Source: Glaciihabitans arcticus (GTDB lineage: Bacteria > Actinomycetota > Actinomycetes > Actinomycetales > Microbacteriaceae). From it: DNA of 64,000 nt. The position numbers were made by a program, and so were the translations under genes. The stretch covers positions 2,170,001 to 2,234,000 of the forward strand of contig NZ_SISG01000001.1 of assembly GCF_004310685.1 (NCBI RefSeq), written 5' to 3'. Under the pieces are notes generated by a model. The model did no database searches. It was not told the DNA's origin and worked only from the letters and a program-made list of their open reading frames with translations. Position 1 is the first letter of the stretch. Each line of letters starts with the position of its first letter. Shown here piece after piece: positions 9,640 to 19,188 of the stretch.

Positions 9640-10014
9640 CTATCGGGCCTTCTTCTTGCCGGCGACGGTGCGCTTCGGGCCCTTGCGGGTACGAGCGTTG
9701 GTCTTGGTGCGCTGTCCGTGGACAGGCAGGCCGCGACGGTGGCGGATTCCCTGGTAGCTGCCGATCTCGACCTTGCGGCGAATGTCGGCGGCGACCTCAC
9801 GGCGGAGGTCACCCTCTACCTTGAAGTTCAGCTCGATGTAGTCGCGCAGGGCGATGAGCTGGTCATCGGTCAGATCCTTGACTCGGATCTCCCCGCTGAT
9901 TGAGGTGTCGGCGAGGGTTTTGAGGGCCCTCGTACGGCCAACACCGTAGATGTAAGTCAGTGCGACCTCTACGCGCTTGTCGCGCGGGATGTCGACGCCG
10001 GCTAGACGTGCCAT
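9640..10014 (-). CDS. rpsM: 30S ribosomal protein S13
   Basis: Head protein that contacts the P-site tRNA and 50S subunit. The 124 residues begin [20 protein letters not shown] and include [25 protein letters not shown] and a basic tail ending GKKKAR. It lies 158 bases downstream of rpmJ; that gap contains no gene. Confidence 0.98.
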   Translation of the reverse strand: MARLAGVDIPRDKRVEVALTYIYGVGRTRALKTLADTSISGEIRVKDLTDDQLIALRDYIELNFKVEGDLRREVAADIRRKVEIGSYQGIRHRRGLPVHGQRTKTNARTRKGPKRTVAGKKKAR

Positions 10015-10172
10015 GGTGGCTTCTCCTGTGAGTGAGTGAAGGTGTGGACAGTACCGGTGCCGGGGCCTTCAACCCAGGGTGTCCGCCTCCGAGGAGGGTT
10101 CTTGGTACTGCTGTTTTCGTTATTCAGTTGTCAGTCTGCGATGGTCGAGACCAGGTCGAGCGAAGCCGAGAG

Positions 10173-10289
10173 TTAGCCCTGGCGTTGCTTGTGACGCGGG
10201 TTGGACTTGCAGATGACCATGACGTTTCCGTTGCGACGGATCACCTTGCAGTGGTCGCAGATCGGCTTGACGCTGGGGTTTACCTTCAT
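10173..10289 (-). CDS. rpmJ: 50S ribosomal protein L36 (zinc-binding form)
   Basis: A 38-codon gene: ATG at 10289, TAA at 10173-10175. The product begins [19 protein letters not shown] and ends NPRHKQRQG. Cys11, Cys14, Cys27 and His33 form the zinc ribbon, so this is the Zn-containing (C+) paralogue. It sits between infA and rpsM as in most bacteria. Confidence 0.97.
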   Translation of the reverse strand: MKVNPSVKPICDHCKVIRRNGNVMVICKSNPRHKQRQG

Positions 10290-10381
10290 GATGTTTTCCT
10301 TGTATTCGCTGTCGTCGTGCCCCGATTTGCCGGGGCCGTTACTTTCCAGCAGCGCCTTGCGGCTTACTTGTAGCGGCGTAG

Positions 10382-10603
10382 TTACTTGTACCGGTAAACG
10401 ATCCGGCCGCGGGTCAGGTCGTACGGGCTCAGCTCCACGATCACGCGGTCCTCGGGAAGGATGCGGATGTAGTGCTGGCGCATCTTGCCCGAGATGTGGG
10501 CAAGAACGCGGTGGCCGTTGGTCAGCTCAACGCGGAACATTGCGTTGGGCAGAGCTTCGACTACTGCGCCTTCGATTTCGATGACACCGTCTTTTTTGGC
10601 CAT
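10382..10603 (-). CDS. infA: Translation initiation factor IF-1
   Basis: Binds the 30S A site during initiation. I choose the ATG at 10603, giving the normal 73 residues beginning [20 protein letters not shown] and ending RGRIVYRYK. An in-frame ATG at 10726 would add 41 unconserved residues and would overlap the likely promoter. First gene of infA-rpmJ-rpsM-rpsK-rpoA-rplQ. Confidence 0.97.
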   Translation of the reverse strand: MAKKDGVIEIEGAVVEALPNAMFRVELTNGHRVLAHISGKMRQHYIRILPEDRVIVELSPYDLTRGRIVYRYK

Positions 10604-10725
10604 TGCCTCTTCGTCGCTAAAAGTTGTTTGCTGGTCGTGCGGGATGTGGTGTTCTCGCGCCGCCGTACGACGTTGCCGGAAGGCTGCGCAGGCACGCCAA
10701 AGGCGGCCAGAAACACCAAAGATCA

Positions 10726-10755
10726 AGCTTAGGTCATTCCCGGGCGTTTCGCCAA
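10726..10755 (-). promoter_or_regulatory. Probable promoter of the infA-alpha operon
   Basis: In the 172-base gap between map and infA, minus-strand TTGGCG (10750-10755) is followed after 18 bases by TAAGCT (10726-10731), matching TTGNNN/TANNNT. It would give an untranslated leader of about 115 bases before infA. A second TATACA hexamer lies nearer map but without a matching -35. Confidence 0.5.
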
Positions 10756-10775
10756 CTTAGGTGTATAGAGCACGC

Positions 10776-11603
10776 CTAGGCGACCGGCGTCGGCACAACG
10801 CCGAACGGCGCGAGTCCTGCCGCGCCACCGTCGATCGCGGTGAGCACCCAGATGCCGCCGCCGTGCACGGCAATCGAGTGCTCCCAGTGCGCCGCGGAGC
10901 CACCGTCGTCAGTGACGACCGTCCAGTCGTCGGCGAGGGTGTGCGAGTCGATGGTTCCCTCGGTCACCATCGGCTCGATCGCCACGACGAGCCCGGGCTT
11001 CACCTTCGGGCCCTTGTCGCGAACCCGGTAGTTGAACACGGGCGGATCTTCGTGCATGGAGCGGCCGATGCCGTGCCCCACGTAGTCCTCGATGATTCCC
11101 CAGCCTGGGTTCGCATCCACGATGACGTCTTCGATGAAACCACCGATGTCGTTGAGGTGCCTGGCCTGAGCCAGCGCGGCGATGCCGGCCCAGAGAGAGC
11201 GTTCCGTGGCATCCGACAGCGCCTGCCGCACAGCGACCCGTTCACTGTCGGCTTCACCGGGAACGACCATCGAGAACGCAGAGTCGCCGTTCCAGCCGTC
11301 GACGATCGCACCGCAGTCGATCGAGACCAGATCGCCCGGCTCGAGCGGGCGGTCGTTCGGGATTCCGTGCACGATCGCCTCGTTCACCGAGGCGCAGATC
11401 GTGTGGCGGTAGCCCGGTTCCAGCATGAAGTTGGGCCCGCCACCGCCGTCGCGGATGACCCTCTCCGCGATCGCGTCGAGCTGGAGGGTCGTCATCCCGG
11501 CCCGGATCTCGCTGCGCACGGCATCGAGAGCCAGTGCGGTCAGCACACCCGGTGCGATCATCGCCCGCAGATCAGCGGGTGACTTGTAGATGTTGAAGCG
11601 CAC
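10776..11603 (-). CDS. map: Methionine aminopeptidase, type I
   Basis: Removes initiator methionine from nascent proteins, using two divalent metals. The 275-residue protein holds the metal ligands in the expected blocks: VNEAIVHGIPNDRPLEPGD, VSIDCGAIVDGWNGD, VGHGIGRSMHEDP, and VAIEPMVTEG. The start is the GTG at 11603, three bases after the adk stop, so translation is probably coupled. Confidence 0.96.
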   Translation of the reverse strand: MRFNIYKSPADLRAMIAPGVLTALALDAVRSEIRAGMTTLQLDAIAERVIRDGGGGPNFMLEPGYRHTICASVNEAIVHGIPNDRPLEPGDLVSIDCGAIVDGWNGDSAFSMVVPGEADSERVAVRQALSDATERSLWAGIAALAQARHLNDIGGFIEDVIVDANPGWGIIEDYVGHGIGRSMHEDPPVFNYRVRDKGPKVKPGLVVAIEPMVTEGTIDSHTLADDWTVVTDDGGSAAHWEHSIAVHGGGIWVLTAIDGGAAGLAPFGVVPTPVA

Positions 11604-11606
11604 GAA

Positions 11607-12206
11607 CTACTTGGTAGCGGCGTCAGGCAGCGCGATGCCGCGATCGGCGAGGGCTGCAGCGATGCGCGAGGCCACCTCGTCGACCTCGCCGAGGGCATCG
11701 ATCTCGATGACCAGGCCGCGATCCTTGTAGACGGCGATCAGCGGCGCGGTCTCTCGCTTATACAGCGACTGGCGGTGGCGGATCGTGTCTTCGGTGTCAT
11801 CGGTGCGGCCCTCTTCGTGGGCGCGCTTCAGCAGTCGCGAGACGACCTCGTTCGGGTCGACCACGAGCTGGATCACGGCGTCGAGTGCGGTGTCCGACTT
11901 GGCGAGCACGCCGTCGAGGAACCCCAACTGGTCGAGGGTTCGCGGGTAACCGTCGAGCAGGAAGCCGTCGACCGCATCCTCTTCGAGAAGGCGGTGGGCC
12001 ACGAGGTCGTTCGTCAGCGAGTCGGGCACGTAGTCCCCGGCGTCGATGATGGCCTTGACCTGCTGGCCGAGCTCCGTCTGGTTCTTGATGTTGGCACGGA
12101 AGATGTCACCCGTGGCGATCGCGGGGATACCGAAGGTGTCTGTCAGGCGAGCGGACTGTGTCCCCTTGCCGGCGCCGGGCGGACCGACAATCAAAAACCG
12201 GGTCAA
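11607..12206 (-). CDS. adk: Adenylate kinase
   Basis: Interconverts ATP + AMP and 2 ADP. The 199-residue short-LID form has the P-loop [14 protein letters not shown], the AMP site DGYPRT, and no zinc-finger Cys residues in the LID. The start is a TTG at 12206 that overlaps the secY stop (TTGA), implying translational coupling; the next in-frame codons give [12 protein letters not shown]. Confidence 0.96.
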   Translation of the reverse strand: MTRFLIVGPPGAGKGTQSARLTDTFGIPAIATGDIFRANIKNQTELGQQVKAIIDAGDYVPDSLTNDLVAHRLLEEDAVDGFLLDGYPRTLDQLGFLDGVLAKSDTALDAVIQLVVDPNEVVSRLLKRAHEEGRTDDTEDTIRHRQSLYKRETAPLIAVYKDRGLVIEIDALGEVDEVASRIAAALADRGIALPDAATK

Positions 12207-13531
12207 CGGAGCAGGCCCTCGTAGTGCCTCTGCTGAAGCTGCGAGTCGATCTGCTTGACGGTCTCAAGACCGACACCGACGATGATCAGGATGCTCGCGC
12301 CACCGAACGGGAAGTTCTGGTTGGCACCGACCGTCGCCAGGGCGATGAGCGGGATGAGCGCGATCAGGCCGAGGTAGAGCGAACCGGGAAGTGTCACGCG
12401 GGTGAGCACGTAGTCGAGGTACTCGGCCGTCGGGCGACCCGCACGGATGCCGGGGATGAACCCGCCGTACTTCTTCATGTTGTCGGCGACCTCTTCGGGG
12501 TTGAAGGTGATAGCGACGTAGAAGTAGGTGAAGCCGACGATGAGCAGGAAGTACACGGCCATGTAGAGCGGGTTGTCACCCGATACGAGGTTGTTGTTGA
12601 TCCAGGTGACCCATGCGGCAGGAGCCTCACCGGCGACGGCTGGCTGGTTGAACTGCGCGATGAGGGCGGGCAGGTACAGCAGCGACGAGGCGAAGATGAC
12701 CGGCACAACGCCCGCCATGTTGACCTTGATCGGGATGTACGTGTTGTTGCCGCCGTAGGTGCGTCGACCGACCATACGCTTCGCGTACTGCACGGGGATG
12801 CGCCGCTGTGATTGCTCGACGAAGACGACGGCCGCCATGATCACCAAACCGACGGCAATGACGAGGATGAACGTGTTGATGCCCTTGGAGAGCTGGATGC
12901 TCCACAGTGCGCTCGGGAAGGTCGCCGCGATGGACGTGAAGATGAGGAGCGACATGCCGTTGCCGATGCCGCGCTCGGTGATGAGCTCGCCCATCCACAT
13001 GATGAGGCCGGTGCCGGCGGTCATCGTGATGACCATGAGCAGGATGGCGTACCACGCCTCATTGGTGATCAGGTCGCTGCAGGCGGGGGTTCCCGAGTTG
13101 CTCGGGAACAGCGCGCCGCTACGGGCGACGGTGATGAGGGTGGTCGACTGCAGGACGCCGAGCGCGATGGTGAGGTAACGCGTGTACTGCGTCAGCTTCG
13201 CCTGGCCGGTCTGGCCCTCCTTGTAGAGGGTGTCGAAGTGAGGGATGACCACGCGCAGCAGCTGCACGATGATCGAGGCCGTGATGTACGGCATGATGCC
13301 GAGCGCGAAGACCGACAGCTGCAGCAGTGCACCACCGCTGAAGAGGTTGACGAGCTCGTAGAGGCCCGAGGCGCCGGCGTTGCCCGCGAGGCAGGCCTGC
13401 ACGTTGATGAAGTCGACGAACGGCGCCGGGATGAAGGATCCCAGGCGGAACAGCGCGACGATGCCGAGCGTGAACCCGATCTTCCTGCGCAAGTCAGGCG
13501 TGCGGAATATCCGCGCGACGGCTCTAAACAC
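12203..13531 (-). CDS. secY: Preprotein translocase subunit SecY
   Basis: Central pore of the Sec translocon in the cytoplasmic membrane. The 442-residue chain has ten predicted membrane helices and family landmarks: [22 protein letters not shown] at the N-terminus, [15 protein letters not shown] in helix 2, and the cytosolic loop [13 protein letters not shown]. The start is GTG at 13531. It serves the many exported proteins in this window. Confidence 0.98.
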   Translation of the reverse strand: MFRAVARIFRTPDLRRKIGFTLGIVALFRLGSFIPAPFVDFINVQACLAGNAGASGLYELVNLFSGGALLQLSVFALGIMPYITASIIVQLLRVVIPHFDTLYKEGQTGQAKLTQYTRYLTIALGVLQSTTLITVARSGALFPSNSGTPACSDLITNEAWYAILLMVITMTAGTGLIMWMGELITERGIGNGMSLLIFTSIAATFPSALWSIQLSKGINTFILVIAVGLVIMAAVVFVEQSQRRIPVQYAKRMVGRRTYGGNNTYIPIKVNMAGVVPVIFASSLLYLPALIAQFNQPAVAGEAPAAWVTWINNNLVSGDNPLYMAVYFLLIVGFTYFYVAITFNPEEVADNMKKYGGFIPGIRAGRPTAEYLDYVLTRVTLPGSLYLGLIALIPLIALATVGANQNFPFGGASILIIVGVGLETVKQIDSQLQQRHYEGLLR

Positions 13532-13564
13532 GAGGTCCTCCAGGTTTATTGGGGCCAGCGGCGC

Positions 13565-13600
13565 GAGTGGAGCTCCCGAATCTCTCCAGGAACTCCACTC
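13565..13600 (-). promoter_or_regulatory. Long stem-loop in the rplO-secY gap
   Basis: GAGTGGAG (13565-13572) pairs with CTCCACTC (13593-13600) and the stem is extended by further pairs around a short loop. It lies about 35 bases before the secY start and may modulate secY expression relative to the ribosomal genes. Confidence 0.4.
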
Positions 13601-13633
13601 GAAACCGAACTGGCAGCCGCTAGGGCGGCACAG

Positions 13634-13649
13634 TGGCGCTTACGCGCCA
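13634..13649 (-). promoter_or_regulatory. Small stem-loop just after rplO stop
   Basis: TGGCGC-TTAC-GCGCCA, a perfect 6-base stem with 4-base loop, lies 4 bases past the rplO stop codon. It has no T-tract, so it looks more like an mRNA-processing or stability element than a terminator. Confidence 0.35.
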
Positions 13650-13653
13650 GGTA

Positions 13654-14514
13654 CTACTTTACTGAACCGCCAGCTGCGACGATCTTCTGCTCTGCTGAGC
13701 TCGAGACCTTGTCGACTGCAACGTTCAGCTTAACCGCAATGTCACCCTGGCCAAGAACCTTGACCTTCTCGTTCTTGCGAACGGCACCCTTTGCCACGAG
13801 GTCGAGGATGGTTACATCCCCACCCTTCGGGTAGAGCTCGGCGAGCTTCTCGAGGTTGACGACCTGGTACTCGACACGGAACGGGTTCTTGAACCCGCGC
13901 AGCTTCGGTGAGCGCATGACGAAGTTGACGCCACCACCCTCGAAACCGACACGCATCTGGTAACGAGCCTTCGTTCCCTTGGTACCGCGGCCCGCGGTCT
14001 TACCCTTCGAGCCCTCACCGCGTCCAACGCGGGTGCGGTCCTTCTTCGCGCCCTCAGCGGGACGAAGGTGGTGGACCTTGAGCACCTGCGGGCGAACGGC
14101 GACATCAGCCTTGGGCGTCTTGGCGCTCTTGGCGGCAGGAGCCTTCTTGGCGGGAGCCTCGGCAACGACGTCGTCGGACTTCGCAGCAGCAGCCTTGGGA
14201 GCAGCCTTCGCGGCGGGAGCCTTGTCGGCAGCCTTCGCGGCGGGAGCCTTCTCAGCAGCGGCCTTCTTAGGGGCAGCGGCCTTGGGGGCAGCCTTCGTGT
14301 CGTCGGACTTCGCAGCGGCAGCCTTGGGGGCCTTTGCGGCGGGAGCCTTCTCGGCAGCAGCCGTCTTCGTGGCGGGTGCCTTGTCGGCAGCAGCCTTGGC
14401 CGGAGCCTTGTCGGCAGCGGCCTTCTTGGGGGCAGCAGCCTTGGCCGGAGCCTTCTCGGCAGCAGCCTTCGCAGCGGGCGCCTTCTTAGGGGCGTCCTTC
14501 TTTTCTTCAGCCAT
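13654..14514 (-). CDS. rplO: 50S ribosomal protein L15 with long histone-like N-terminal extension
   Basis: The normal L15 core occupies residues 145-286 ([53 protein letters not shown]). Before it lies an extension of about 142 residues made almost only of Ala, Lys, Pro and a few Asp/Glu, with recurring units such as [11 protein letters not shown] and [13 protein letters not shown]. This resembles the C-terminal tail of histone H1 and of the mycobacterial DNA-binding protein HupB. The start at 14514 overlaps the rpmD stop by one base (TAATG), which supports the long form: a shorter start would leave the reading frame open but the operon uncoupled. Confidence 0.95.
   Translation of the reverse strand: MAEEKKDAPKKAPAAKAAAEKAPAKAAAPKKAAADKAPAKAAADKAPATKTAAAEKAPAAKAPKAAAAKSDDTKAAPKAAAPKKAAAEKAPAAKAADKAPAAKAAPKAAAAKSDDVVAEAPAKKAPAAKSAKTPKADVAVRPQVLKVHHLRPAEGAKKDRTRVGRGEGSKGKTAGRGTKGTKARYQMRVGFEGGGVNFVMRSPKLRGFKNPFRVEYQVVNLEKLAELYPKGGDVTILDLVAKGAVRKNEKVKVLGQGDIAVKLNVAVDKVSSSAEQKIVAAGGSVK
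14089..14514 (-). repeat. Lys/Ala/Pro-rich degenerate repeats in the L15 extension
   Basis: DNA-level tandem degeneracy (recurrent gcagcagccttggcgggagcc-like stretches in the plus orientation) encodes short AAKAP/AEKAP units. The unit length is irregular, about 8-12 residues, and replication slippage could change the length between strains. Confidence 0.7.
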
Positions 14515-14699
14515 TAGTCAATCTCCTCGACCTTGACAAGGTGAGCGACGGTGCGGACATAGCCACGGTTCTGCTTGTTGTCTTCGCGAACCACTACGTC
14601 ACCGATGCGGTGCAGCCCGAGGCTGCGCAGGGTGTCGCGCTGGTTCTGCTTCTCACTGATTTTGGACTTGATCTGGGTCACCTTCAGGTTTGCGGCCAT
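14514..14699 (-). CDS. rpmD: 50S ribosomal protein L30
   Basis: A 61-residue protein with the L30 opening [20 protein letters not shown] and [13 protein letters not shown]. It overlaps rplO by one base downstream (TAATG) and the rpsE stop by one base upstream (TGATG), indicating translational coupling through rpsE-rpmD-rplO. Confidence 0.97.
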   Translation of the reverse strand: MAANLKVTQIKSKISEKQNQRDTLRSLGLHRIGDVVVREDNKQNRGYVRTVAHLVKVEEID

Positions 14700-15415
14700 C
14701 AGACACCTGCCTTAGCTTCTGCTTCGGCGCGCAGGAGGCGAGCCGGAACAACGTGCTCGACATCGAGGCCACGACGTGCGGCGACCGCACGGGGCTCCTC
14801 GAGCTGCTTGAGGGCAGCGACTGTCGCGTGCACGATGTTGATCGTGTTCGACGAACCAAGCGACTTGCTCAGAACGTCATGGATGCCAGCGCACTCGAGT
14901 ACGGCGCGGACCGGTCCACCGGCGATAACACCGGTACCGGCGGAAGCCGGACGAAGGAGGACAACGCCTGCGGCGGCCTCACCCTGGACGGGGTGGGGGA
15001 TCGTCGCACCGACGCGGGGAACGCGGAAGAAGTTCTTCTTGGCTTCTTCGACGCCCTTCGAGATGGCCGTGGGGACTTCGCGTGCCTTGCCGTAGCCGAC
15101 GCCGACCATGCCGTTGCCGTCTCCGACGACGACGAGAGCGGTGAAGCTGAAGCGACGACCACCCTTGACGACTTTGGAGACGCGGTTGATGGTGACAACC
15201 TTCTCCAGGAACTGGCTCTTCTCGGCGTCGCGGCTGTTGCCACGCTCGCGGTTGGGGTTGCGCTCGCGACCGCCACGGCGAGCCTCGCGGGGCTCGTTCG
15301 TGAGGTCGGTGGCCGGGGCGTCAGCGGTGGTTGCCGCTGCGGTCTCGGTCGTGGCCGCAGCCTCGGTGGTTACTTCGGACGTCACGTCCTGCTCCTTGTT
15401 GGTTGCGTCGCTCAC
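14699..15415 (-). CDS. rpsE: 30S ribosomal protein S5 with N-terminal extension
   Basis: Protein of the decoding region. The core runs from [22 protein letters not shown] through [12 protein letters not shown] and [19 protein letters not shown]-like blocks to the end. About 60 extra residues at the N-terminus are first acidic Thr/Ala/Glu-rich and then Arg-rich ([17 protein letters not shown]). The start is GTG at 15415, overlapping the rplR stop by four bases (GTGA), which supports the long form. Confidence 0.96.
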   Translation of the reverse strand: MSDATNKEQDVTSEVTTEAAATTETAAATTADAPATDLTNEPREARRGGRERNPNRERGNSRDAEKSQFLEKVVTINRVSKVVKGGRRFSFTALVVVGDGNGMVGVGYGKAREVPTAISKGVEEAKKNFFRVPRVGATIPHPVQGEAAAGVVLLRPASAGTGVIAGGPVRAVLECAGIHDVLSKSLGSSNTINIVHATVAALKQLEEPRAVAARRGLDVEHVVPARLLRAEAEAKAGV

Positions 15416-15783
15416 AGGTTCAATCCACCCTCTCGAGCTCCCTCGGCGATTGCAGCTACGCGTCCTGCGTACTTGCTGCCGCCACGGTCAAATACAACGG
15501 CTTCGACGCCGGCGGCCTTGGCGCGCTCTGCGACGAGTTCGCCGACCTTGCGTGCCTTGGCGGTCTTGTCGCCGTCGAAGGTGCGCATGTCAGCTTCGAG
15601 GGTCGATGCCGATGCGAGGGTGAAACCCTTGCTGTCGTCGACGACCTGGACGAATACGTGACGGGCGCTGCGCGTGACGACGAGGCGCGGACGCAGCTCG
15701 GTGCCGACGACCTTCTTGCGCAGTCGCGTGTGACGGCGAGCCTTGGCTGCCGACTTGCTCTTGCCTCTAGTTCCGAGACCCAT
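15412..15783 (-). CDS. rplR: 50S ribosomal protein L18
   Basis: Binds 5S rRNA with L5. The 123 residues include [20 protein letters not shown], the [16 protein letters not shown] region and the C-terminal [14 protein letters not shown]...AREGGLNL. It follows rplF by 2 bases and overlaps rpsE by 4 bases. Confidence 0.97.
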   Translation of the reverse strand: MGLGTRGKSKSAAKARRHTRLRKKVVGTELRPRLVVTRSARHVFVQVVDDSKGFTLASASTLEADMRTFDGDKTAKARKVGELVAERAKAAGVEAVVFDRGGSKYAGRVAAIAEGAREGGLNL

Positions 15784-15785
15784 GA

Positions 15786-16322
15786 TTACTTACCTGACTT
15801 TCCGGCCTTGCGGCGGACTACCTCGCCTGCGTAACGCACGCCCTTGCCCTTGTAGGGCTCTGGCTTGCGCAACTTACGAATGTTGGCCGCGACTTCGCCG
15901 ACGGCCTGCTTGTCGATGCCGAGAACCGTGACCTTGGTGTTTCCCTCGACCGCGAAGCTGATGCCTGCGGGCGGGTCGACGGTGATCGAGTGCGAGAAGC
16001 CGAGTGCGAACTCGAGGGACTCACCCTTGGCGGCGACACGGTAACCGGTGCCGACGACCTCGAGACCCTTGGAGTAACCCTCGGTCACGCCGACGATCTG
16101 GTTCGAGATCAGGGTGCGGGTCAGGCCGTGGAGCGAACGCGATGCGCGCTCGTCGTCGGGACGGGTGACGAGCACCTGTCCGTCTTCCAGCTTGACCTCG
16201 ATGGGGCTGGCGACGGTGAGCGAAAGCTCACCCTTCGGGCCCTTGACGGTGACGGCTGAGCCGTCGATCTTGATGTCGACGCCCGCGGGGACGTCGATCG
16301 GAAGTCTTCCAATACGTGACAT
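15786..16322 (-). CDS. rplF: 50S ribosomal protein L6
   Basis: Protein near the factor-binding site. The 178 residues start [20 protein letters not shown], with [40 protein letters not shown] and the C-terminal signature [21 protein letters not shown]. It lies 6 bases after rpsH. Confidence 0.98.
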   Translation of the reverse strand: MSRIGRLPIDVPAGVDIKIDGSAVTVKGPKGELSLTVASPIEVKLEDGQVLVTRPDDERASRSLHGLTRTLISNQIVGVTEGYSKGLEVVGTGYRVAAKGESLEFALGFSHSITVDPPAGISFAVEGNTKVTVLGIDKQAVGEVAANIRKLRKPEPYKGKGVRYAGEVVRRKAGKSGK

Positions 16323-16328
16323 GACGGA

Positions 16329-16727
16329 TTACCACACGTAGGCGAGGACTTCCCCACCTACGCCCTTCGAGGAAGCCTGGCGGTCGGTGAGCAGACCGGA
16401 GGAGGTGGACAGGATGGCGACACCGAGTCCGCCGAGAACACGAGGGATCTCGGTCGACTTCGCGTAGACGCGAAGACCGGGCTTGGACACGCGCTTGATG
16501 CCCACGATGGAGCGCTCGCGGTTGGGGCCGTACTTGAGGTCGATGGTGAGGGTCTGTCCGACGCGAGCGTCTTCGACCTTCCACGACGTGATGAAACCCT
16601 CGGTCTTGAGGATGTCGGCGATGTGCGCCTTGAGCTTGCTGTTCGGCAGTGACACGCTGTCGTGGTACGCCGAGTTCGCATTGCGCAGTCTGGTGAGCAG
16701 GTCTGCTACCGGATCTGTCATTGTCAT
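16329..16727 (-). CDS. rpsH: 30S ribosomal protein S8
   Basis: Assembly protein that in many bacteria represses the spc operon. The 132 residues start [23 protein letters not shown] and end with [26 protein letters not shown], the rRNA-binding C-terminal domain. The 82-base gap before it, from rplE, is where an S14 gene (rpsN/rpsZ) sits in many bacteria; none is present here. Confidence 0.98.
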   Translation of the reverse strand: MTMTDPVADLLTRLRNANSAYHDSVSLPNSKLKAHIADILKTEGFITSWKVEDARVGQTLTIDLKYGPNRERSIVGIKRVSKPGLRVYAKSTEIPRVLGGLGVAILSTSSGLLTDRQASSKGVGGEVLAYVW

Positions 16728-16809
16728 GAGTTGATATTCCTAGTCTCGCCCGGTTTCGACACTCATTACATGAGGGCCGACCTGGTCGATCGGTGTTACT
16801 GGTGGGTTG

Positions 16810-17388
16810 TTACTTGTCTTCCGTAACGAACGGGAAGCCGAGCGCCTTGAGCAGCGCGCGCCCCTCGTCGTTGTTCTTCGCGGTGGTGACGACAGTGATG
16901 TCGAAGCCACGCACGCGGTCGATCTTGTCCTGGTCGATCTCGTGGAACATGGACTGCTCCGTGAGGCCGAACGTGTAGTTGCCGTTGCCGTCGAACTGCT
17001 TGGGGCTCAGGCCGCGGAAGTCGCGGATACGCGGAAGCGCCAGCGAGATCAGACGGTCGAGGAACTCCCACGCACGGTCGCCGCGGAGGGTGACGTGTGC
17101 GCCGATGGCCTGGCCCTCGCGGAGCTTGAACTGCGCGATGGACTTGCGGGCAAGGGTGACCTGCGGCTTCTGGCCGGTGATCGCAACGAGGTCCTTGATG
17201 GCACCGTCGATGATCTTGCCGTCGCGGGCTGCCTCACCGACACCGGTGTTGACAACTACCTTGACGAGTCCGGGAACCTGGTGCACGTTCGTGAAGCCGA
17301 AGTCCTTCTTGAGCTGCGGAGCAATCTCATCGCGGTACTTCTGCTTGAGGCGCGGCTGGATTTTGCCAGCTACTGCGGTGTCGGTCAT
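16810..17388 (-). CDS. rplE: 50S ribosomal protein L5
   Basis: 5S rRNA-binding protein of the central protuberance. The 192 residues include [56 protein letters not shown] and [20 protein letters not shown]. Its start overlaps the rplX stop by one base (TAATG). Confidence 0.98.
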   Translation of the reverse strand: MTDTAVAGKIQPRLKQKYRDEIAPQLKKDFGFTNVHQVPGLVKVVVNTGVGEAARDGKIIDGAIKDLVAITGQKPQVTLARKSIAQFKLREGQAIGAHVTLRGDRAWEFLDRLISLALPRIRDFRGLSPKQFDGNGNYTFGLTEQSMFHEIDQDKIDRVRGFDITVVTTAKNNDEGRALLKALGFPFVTEDK

Positions 17389-17747
17389 TACAGGTCCTTA
17401 CCTGACTTCTTGGCGTAACGGATGCGGACGGTGCGCTTGACGCCGTCCTTCTCGACGACCTCTTCGCGGAAACCGACGCGGGTCGGCTTCTTCGAGTCGG
17501 GGTCGACGAGTGCAACGTTGGAAACGTGGATGGGGGCTTCGAAGGTCTCGATGCCGCCGGTCTTGGTGCCGCGCTGGGTCTGGCCGACGCGAGAGTGCTT
17601 GGTGACGAAGTTGACACCCTCCACGATCACGCGGTTCTTCTCGGCGAAGACCTCGATGACACGACCCTGCTTGCCGCGGCTTCCGCCACGGGCCTGGGTG
17701 CGGCCGGTGATGACCTGAACCAGGTCACCCTTCTTGATGTTTGCCAT
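17388..17747 (-). CDS. rplX: 50S ribosomal protein L24
   Basis: Assembly initiator on 23S rRNA. The 119 residues contain the KOW segment [30 protein letters not shown] and the block [23 protein letters not shown]. It follows rplN by 2 bases. Confidence 0.97.
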   Translation of the reverse strand: MANIKKGDLVQVITGRTQARGGSRGKQGRVIEVFAEKNRVIVEGVNFVTKHSRVGQTQRGTKTGGIETFEAPIHVSNVALVDPDSKKPTRVGFREEVVEKDGVKRTVRIRYAKKSGKDL

Positions 17748-17749
17748 GA

Positions 17750-18118
17750 CTAAATGACCTCCGGTGCCAGCGAGATGATCTTCATGAACTTCTTGTCGCG
17801 AAGCTCACGACCAACCGGTCCGAAGATGCGGGTACCGCGGGGGTCTCCGTCAGCCTTCAGGATCACTGCGGCGTTCTCGTCGAACTTGATGTACGAGCCG
17901 TCGGGACGGCGCGTCTGCTTGATGACTCGGACGATGACCGCCTTGACGACATCACCCTTCTTGACGTTTCCACCGGGGATCGCGTCCTTGACGGTCGCGA
18001 CGATGACGTCACCGAGTCCCGCGTAACGACGGCCTGAGCCACCGAGAACGCGGATGGTGAGGAGTTCCTTGGCGCCGGTGTTGTCGGCAACCTTGACTCG
18101 TGATTCCTGCTGAAGCAT
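17750..18118 (-). CDS. rplN: 50S ribosomal protein L14
   Basis: Large-subunit protein at the intersubunit bridge. The 122 residues open [20 protein letters not shown] and include [21 protein letters not shown] and [18 protein letters not shown]. It lies 35 bases after rpsQ, where no separate spc promoter could be recognised. Confidence 0.98.
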   Translation of the reverse strand: MLQQESRVKVADNTGAKELLTIRVLGGSGRRYAGLGDVIVATVKDAIPGGNVKKGDVVKAVIVRVIKQTRRPDGSYIKFDENAAVILKADGDPRGTRIFGPVGRELRDKKFMKIISLAPEVI

Positions 18119-18153
18119 TCTGTGTCCTTATTCCTAAGTAGACGCCGGGGCGA

Positions 18154-18444
18154 CTACTTGGCCTTCTCGAGGATCTCGACGATGCGCCAGCGCTTCGTGG
18201 CGCTGAGCGGACGAGTCTCGCTGATGAGGACGAGGTCGCCGATGCCGGCCGCGTTGGCCTCATCGTGTGCCTTGACCTTGGACGTGCGACGGATGACCTT
18301 GCCATAGAGGGGGTGCTTGACGCGGTCCTCAACCTCGACGACGACTGTCTTGTCCATCTTGTCGCTCGTGACGTAGCCACGACGCGACTTGCGGTAACCG
18401 CGAGCGAGCTCGGCGGTCTCGGCCTTCTCTTCAATCTTTGCCAT
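18154..18444 (-). CDS. rpsQ: 30S ribosomal protein S17
   Basis: 16S rRNA-binding primary assembly protein. The 96 residues carry [28 protein letters not shown] and [23 protein letters not shown]. It is 5 bases after rpmC. Confidence 0.97.
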   Translation of the reverse strand: MAKIEEKAETAELARGYRKSRRGYVTSDKMDKTVVVEVEDRVKHPLYGKVIRRTSKVKAHDEANAAGIGDLVLISETRPLSATKRWRIVEILEKAK

Positions 18445-18449
18445 GAGAC

Positions 18450-18767
18450 TTACGCCTCCTTCGTGTCATCGGTGGACTCAGCAGCTGCTGCATCCTTCTT
18501 GGTGGTCTTCTTTGCGGCCTTGGCCGGTGCCTCGACTGCAACGGGCGTGGCACGAATGCCCAGCTCGCGCTCACGGAGAACCGTGTAGATACGGGCAATG
18601 TCGCGCTTCACGGCGCGCAGGCGGCCGTGGCTCTCGAGCTGTCCGGTTGCCGACTGGAAGCGCAGGTTGAACAGCTCTTCCTTGGCCTTCTTGAGTTCGT
18701 CGACCAGGCGTGCGTCTTCGAAAGTGTCGAGCTCGACTGAGGCGAGCTCCTTGGATCCGATCGCCAT
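18450..18767 (-). CDS. rpmC: 50S ribosomal protein L29 with Ala/Lys tail
   Basis: The L29 core ([44 protein letters not shown]) covers about residues 14-75. A C-terminal tail of about 30 residues ([20 protein letters not shown] then acidic) follows, a milder version of the L15/L17 extensions. It overlaps the rplP stop by one base. Confidence 0.96.
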   Translation of the reverse strand: MAIGSKELASVELDTFEDARLVDELKKAKEELFNLRFQSATGQLESHGRLRAVKRDIARIYTVLRERELGIRATPVAVEAPAKAAKKTTKKDAAAAESTDDTKEA

Positions 18768-19186
18768 TATGCGTCGCCCTCCTCGCGCTTGATGATGCGT
18801 GCCTTGAGGGGCAGCTTGTGAATTGCTCGGGTGAGTGCCTCGCGAGCGACTGTCTCATTGACACCGCTCAGTTCGAAGAGCACGCGGCCCGGCTTGACGT
18901 TCGCGACCCACCACTCGGGTGAACCCTTACCGGAACCCATGCGGGTTTCGGCGGGCTTCTTGGTCAGCGGGCGGTCGGGGTAGATGTTGATCCACACCTT
19001 TCCACCACGCTTGATGTGACGGGTCATTGCGATACGAGCCGCCTCGATCTGGCGGTTCGTGACGTATGCGGGGGTCAGCGCCTGGATGCCGTACTCACCG
19101 AACGACACAACGGTTCCGCCAGTGGCGTGACCGGAGCGACCGGGGTGGTGCTGCTTGCGGTGCTTGACCTTACGTGGAATCAACAT
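18767..19186 (-). CDS. rplP: 50S ribosomal protein L16
   Basis: Organises the tRNA-binding region of 23S rRNA. The 139 residues open [20 protein letters not shown] and include [22 protein letters not shown], the conserved [20 protein letters not shown] and the terminal [12 protein letters not shown]. It follows rpsC by 2 bases. Confidence 0.98.
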   Translation of the reverse strand: MLIPRKVKHRKQHHPGRSGHATGGTVVSFGEYGIQALTPAYVTNRQIEAARIAMTRHIKRGGKVWINIYPDRPLTKKPAETRMGSGKGSPEWWVANVKPGRVLFELSGVNETVAREALTRAIHKLPLKARIIKREEGDA

Positions 19187-19188
19187 TG

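Noticed and set aside
12812-13834. Acidic/basic plus-strand frame opposite secY
   Set aside because: Composition is that of an antisense shadow (Asp/Arg/Glu-rich) and secY is unambiguous.
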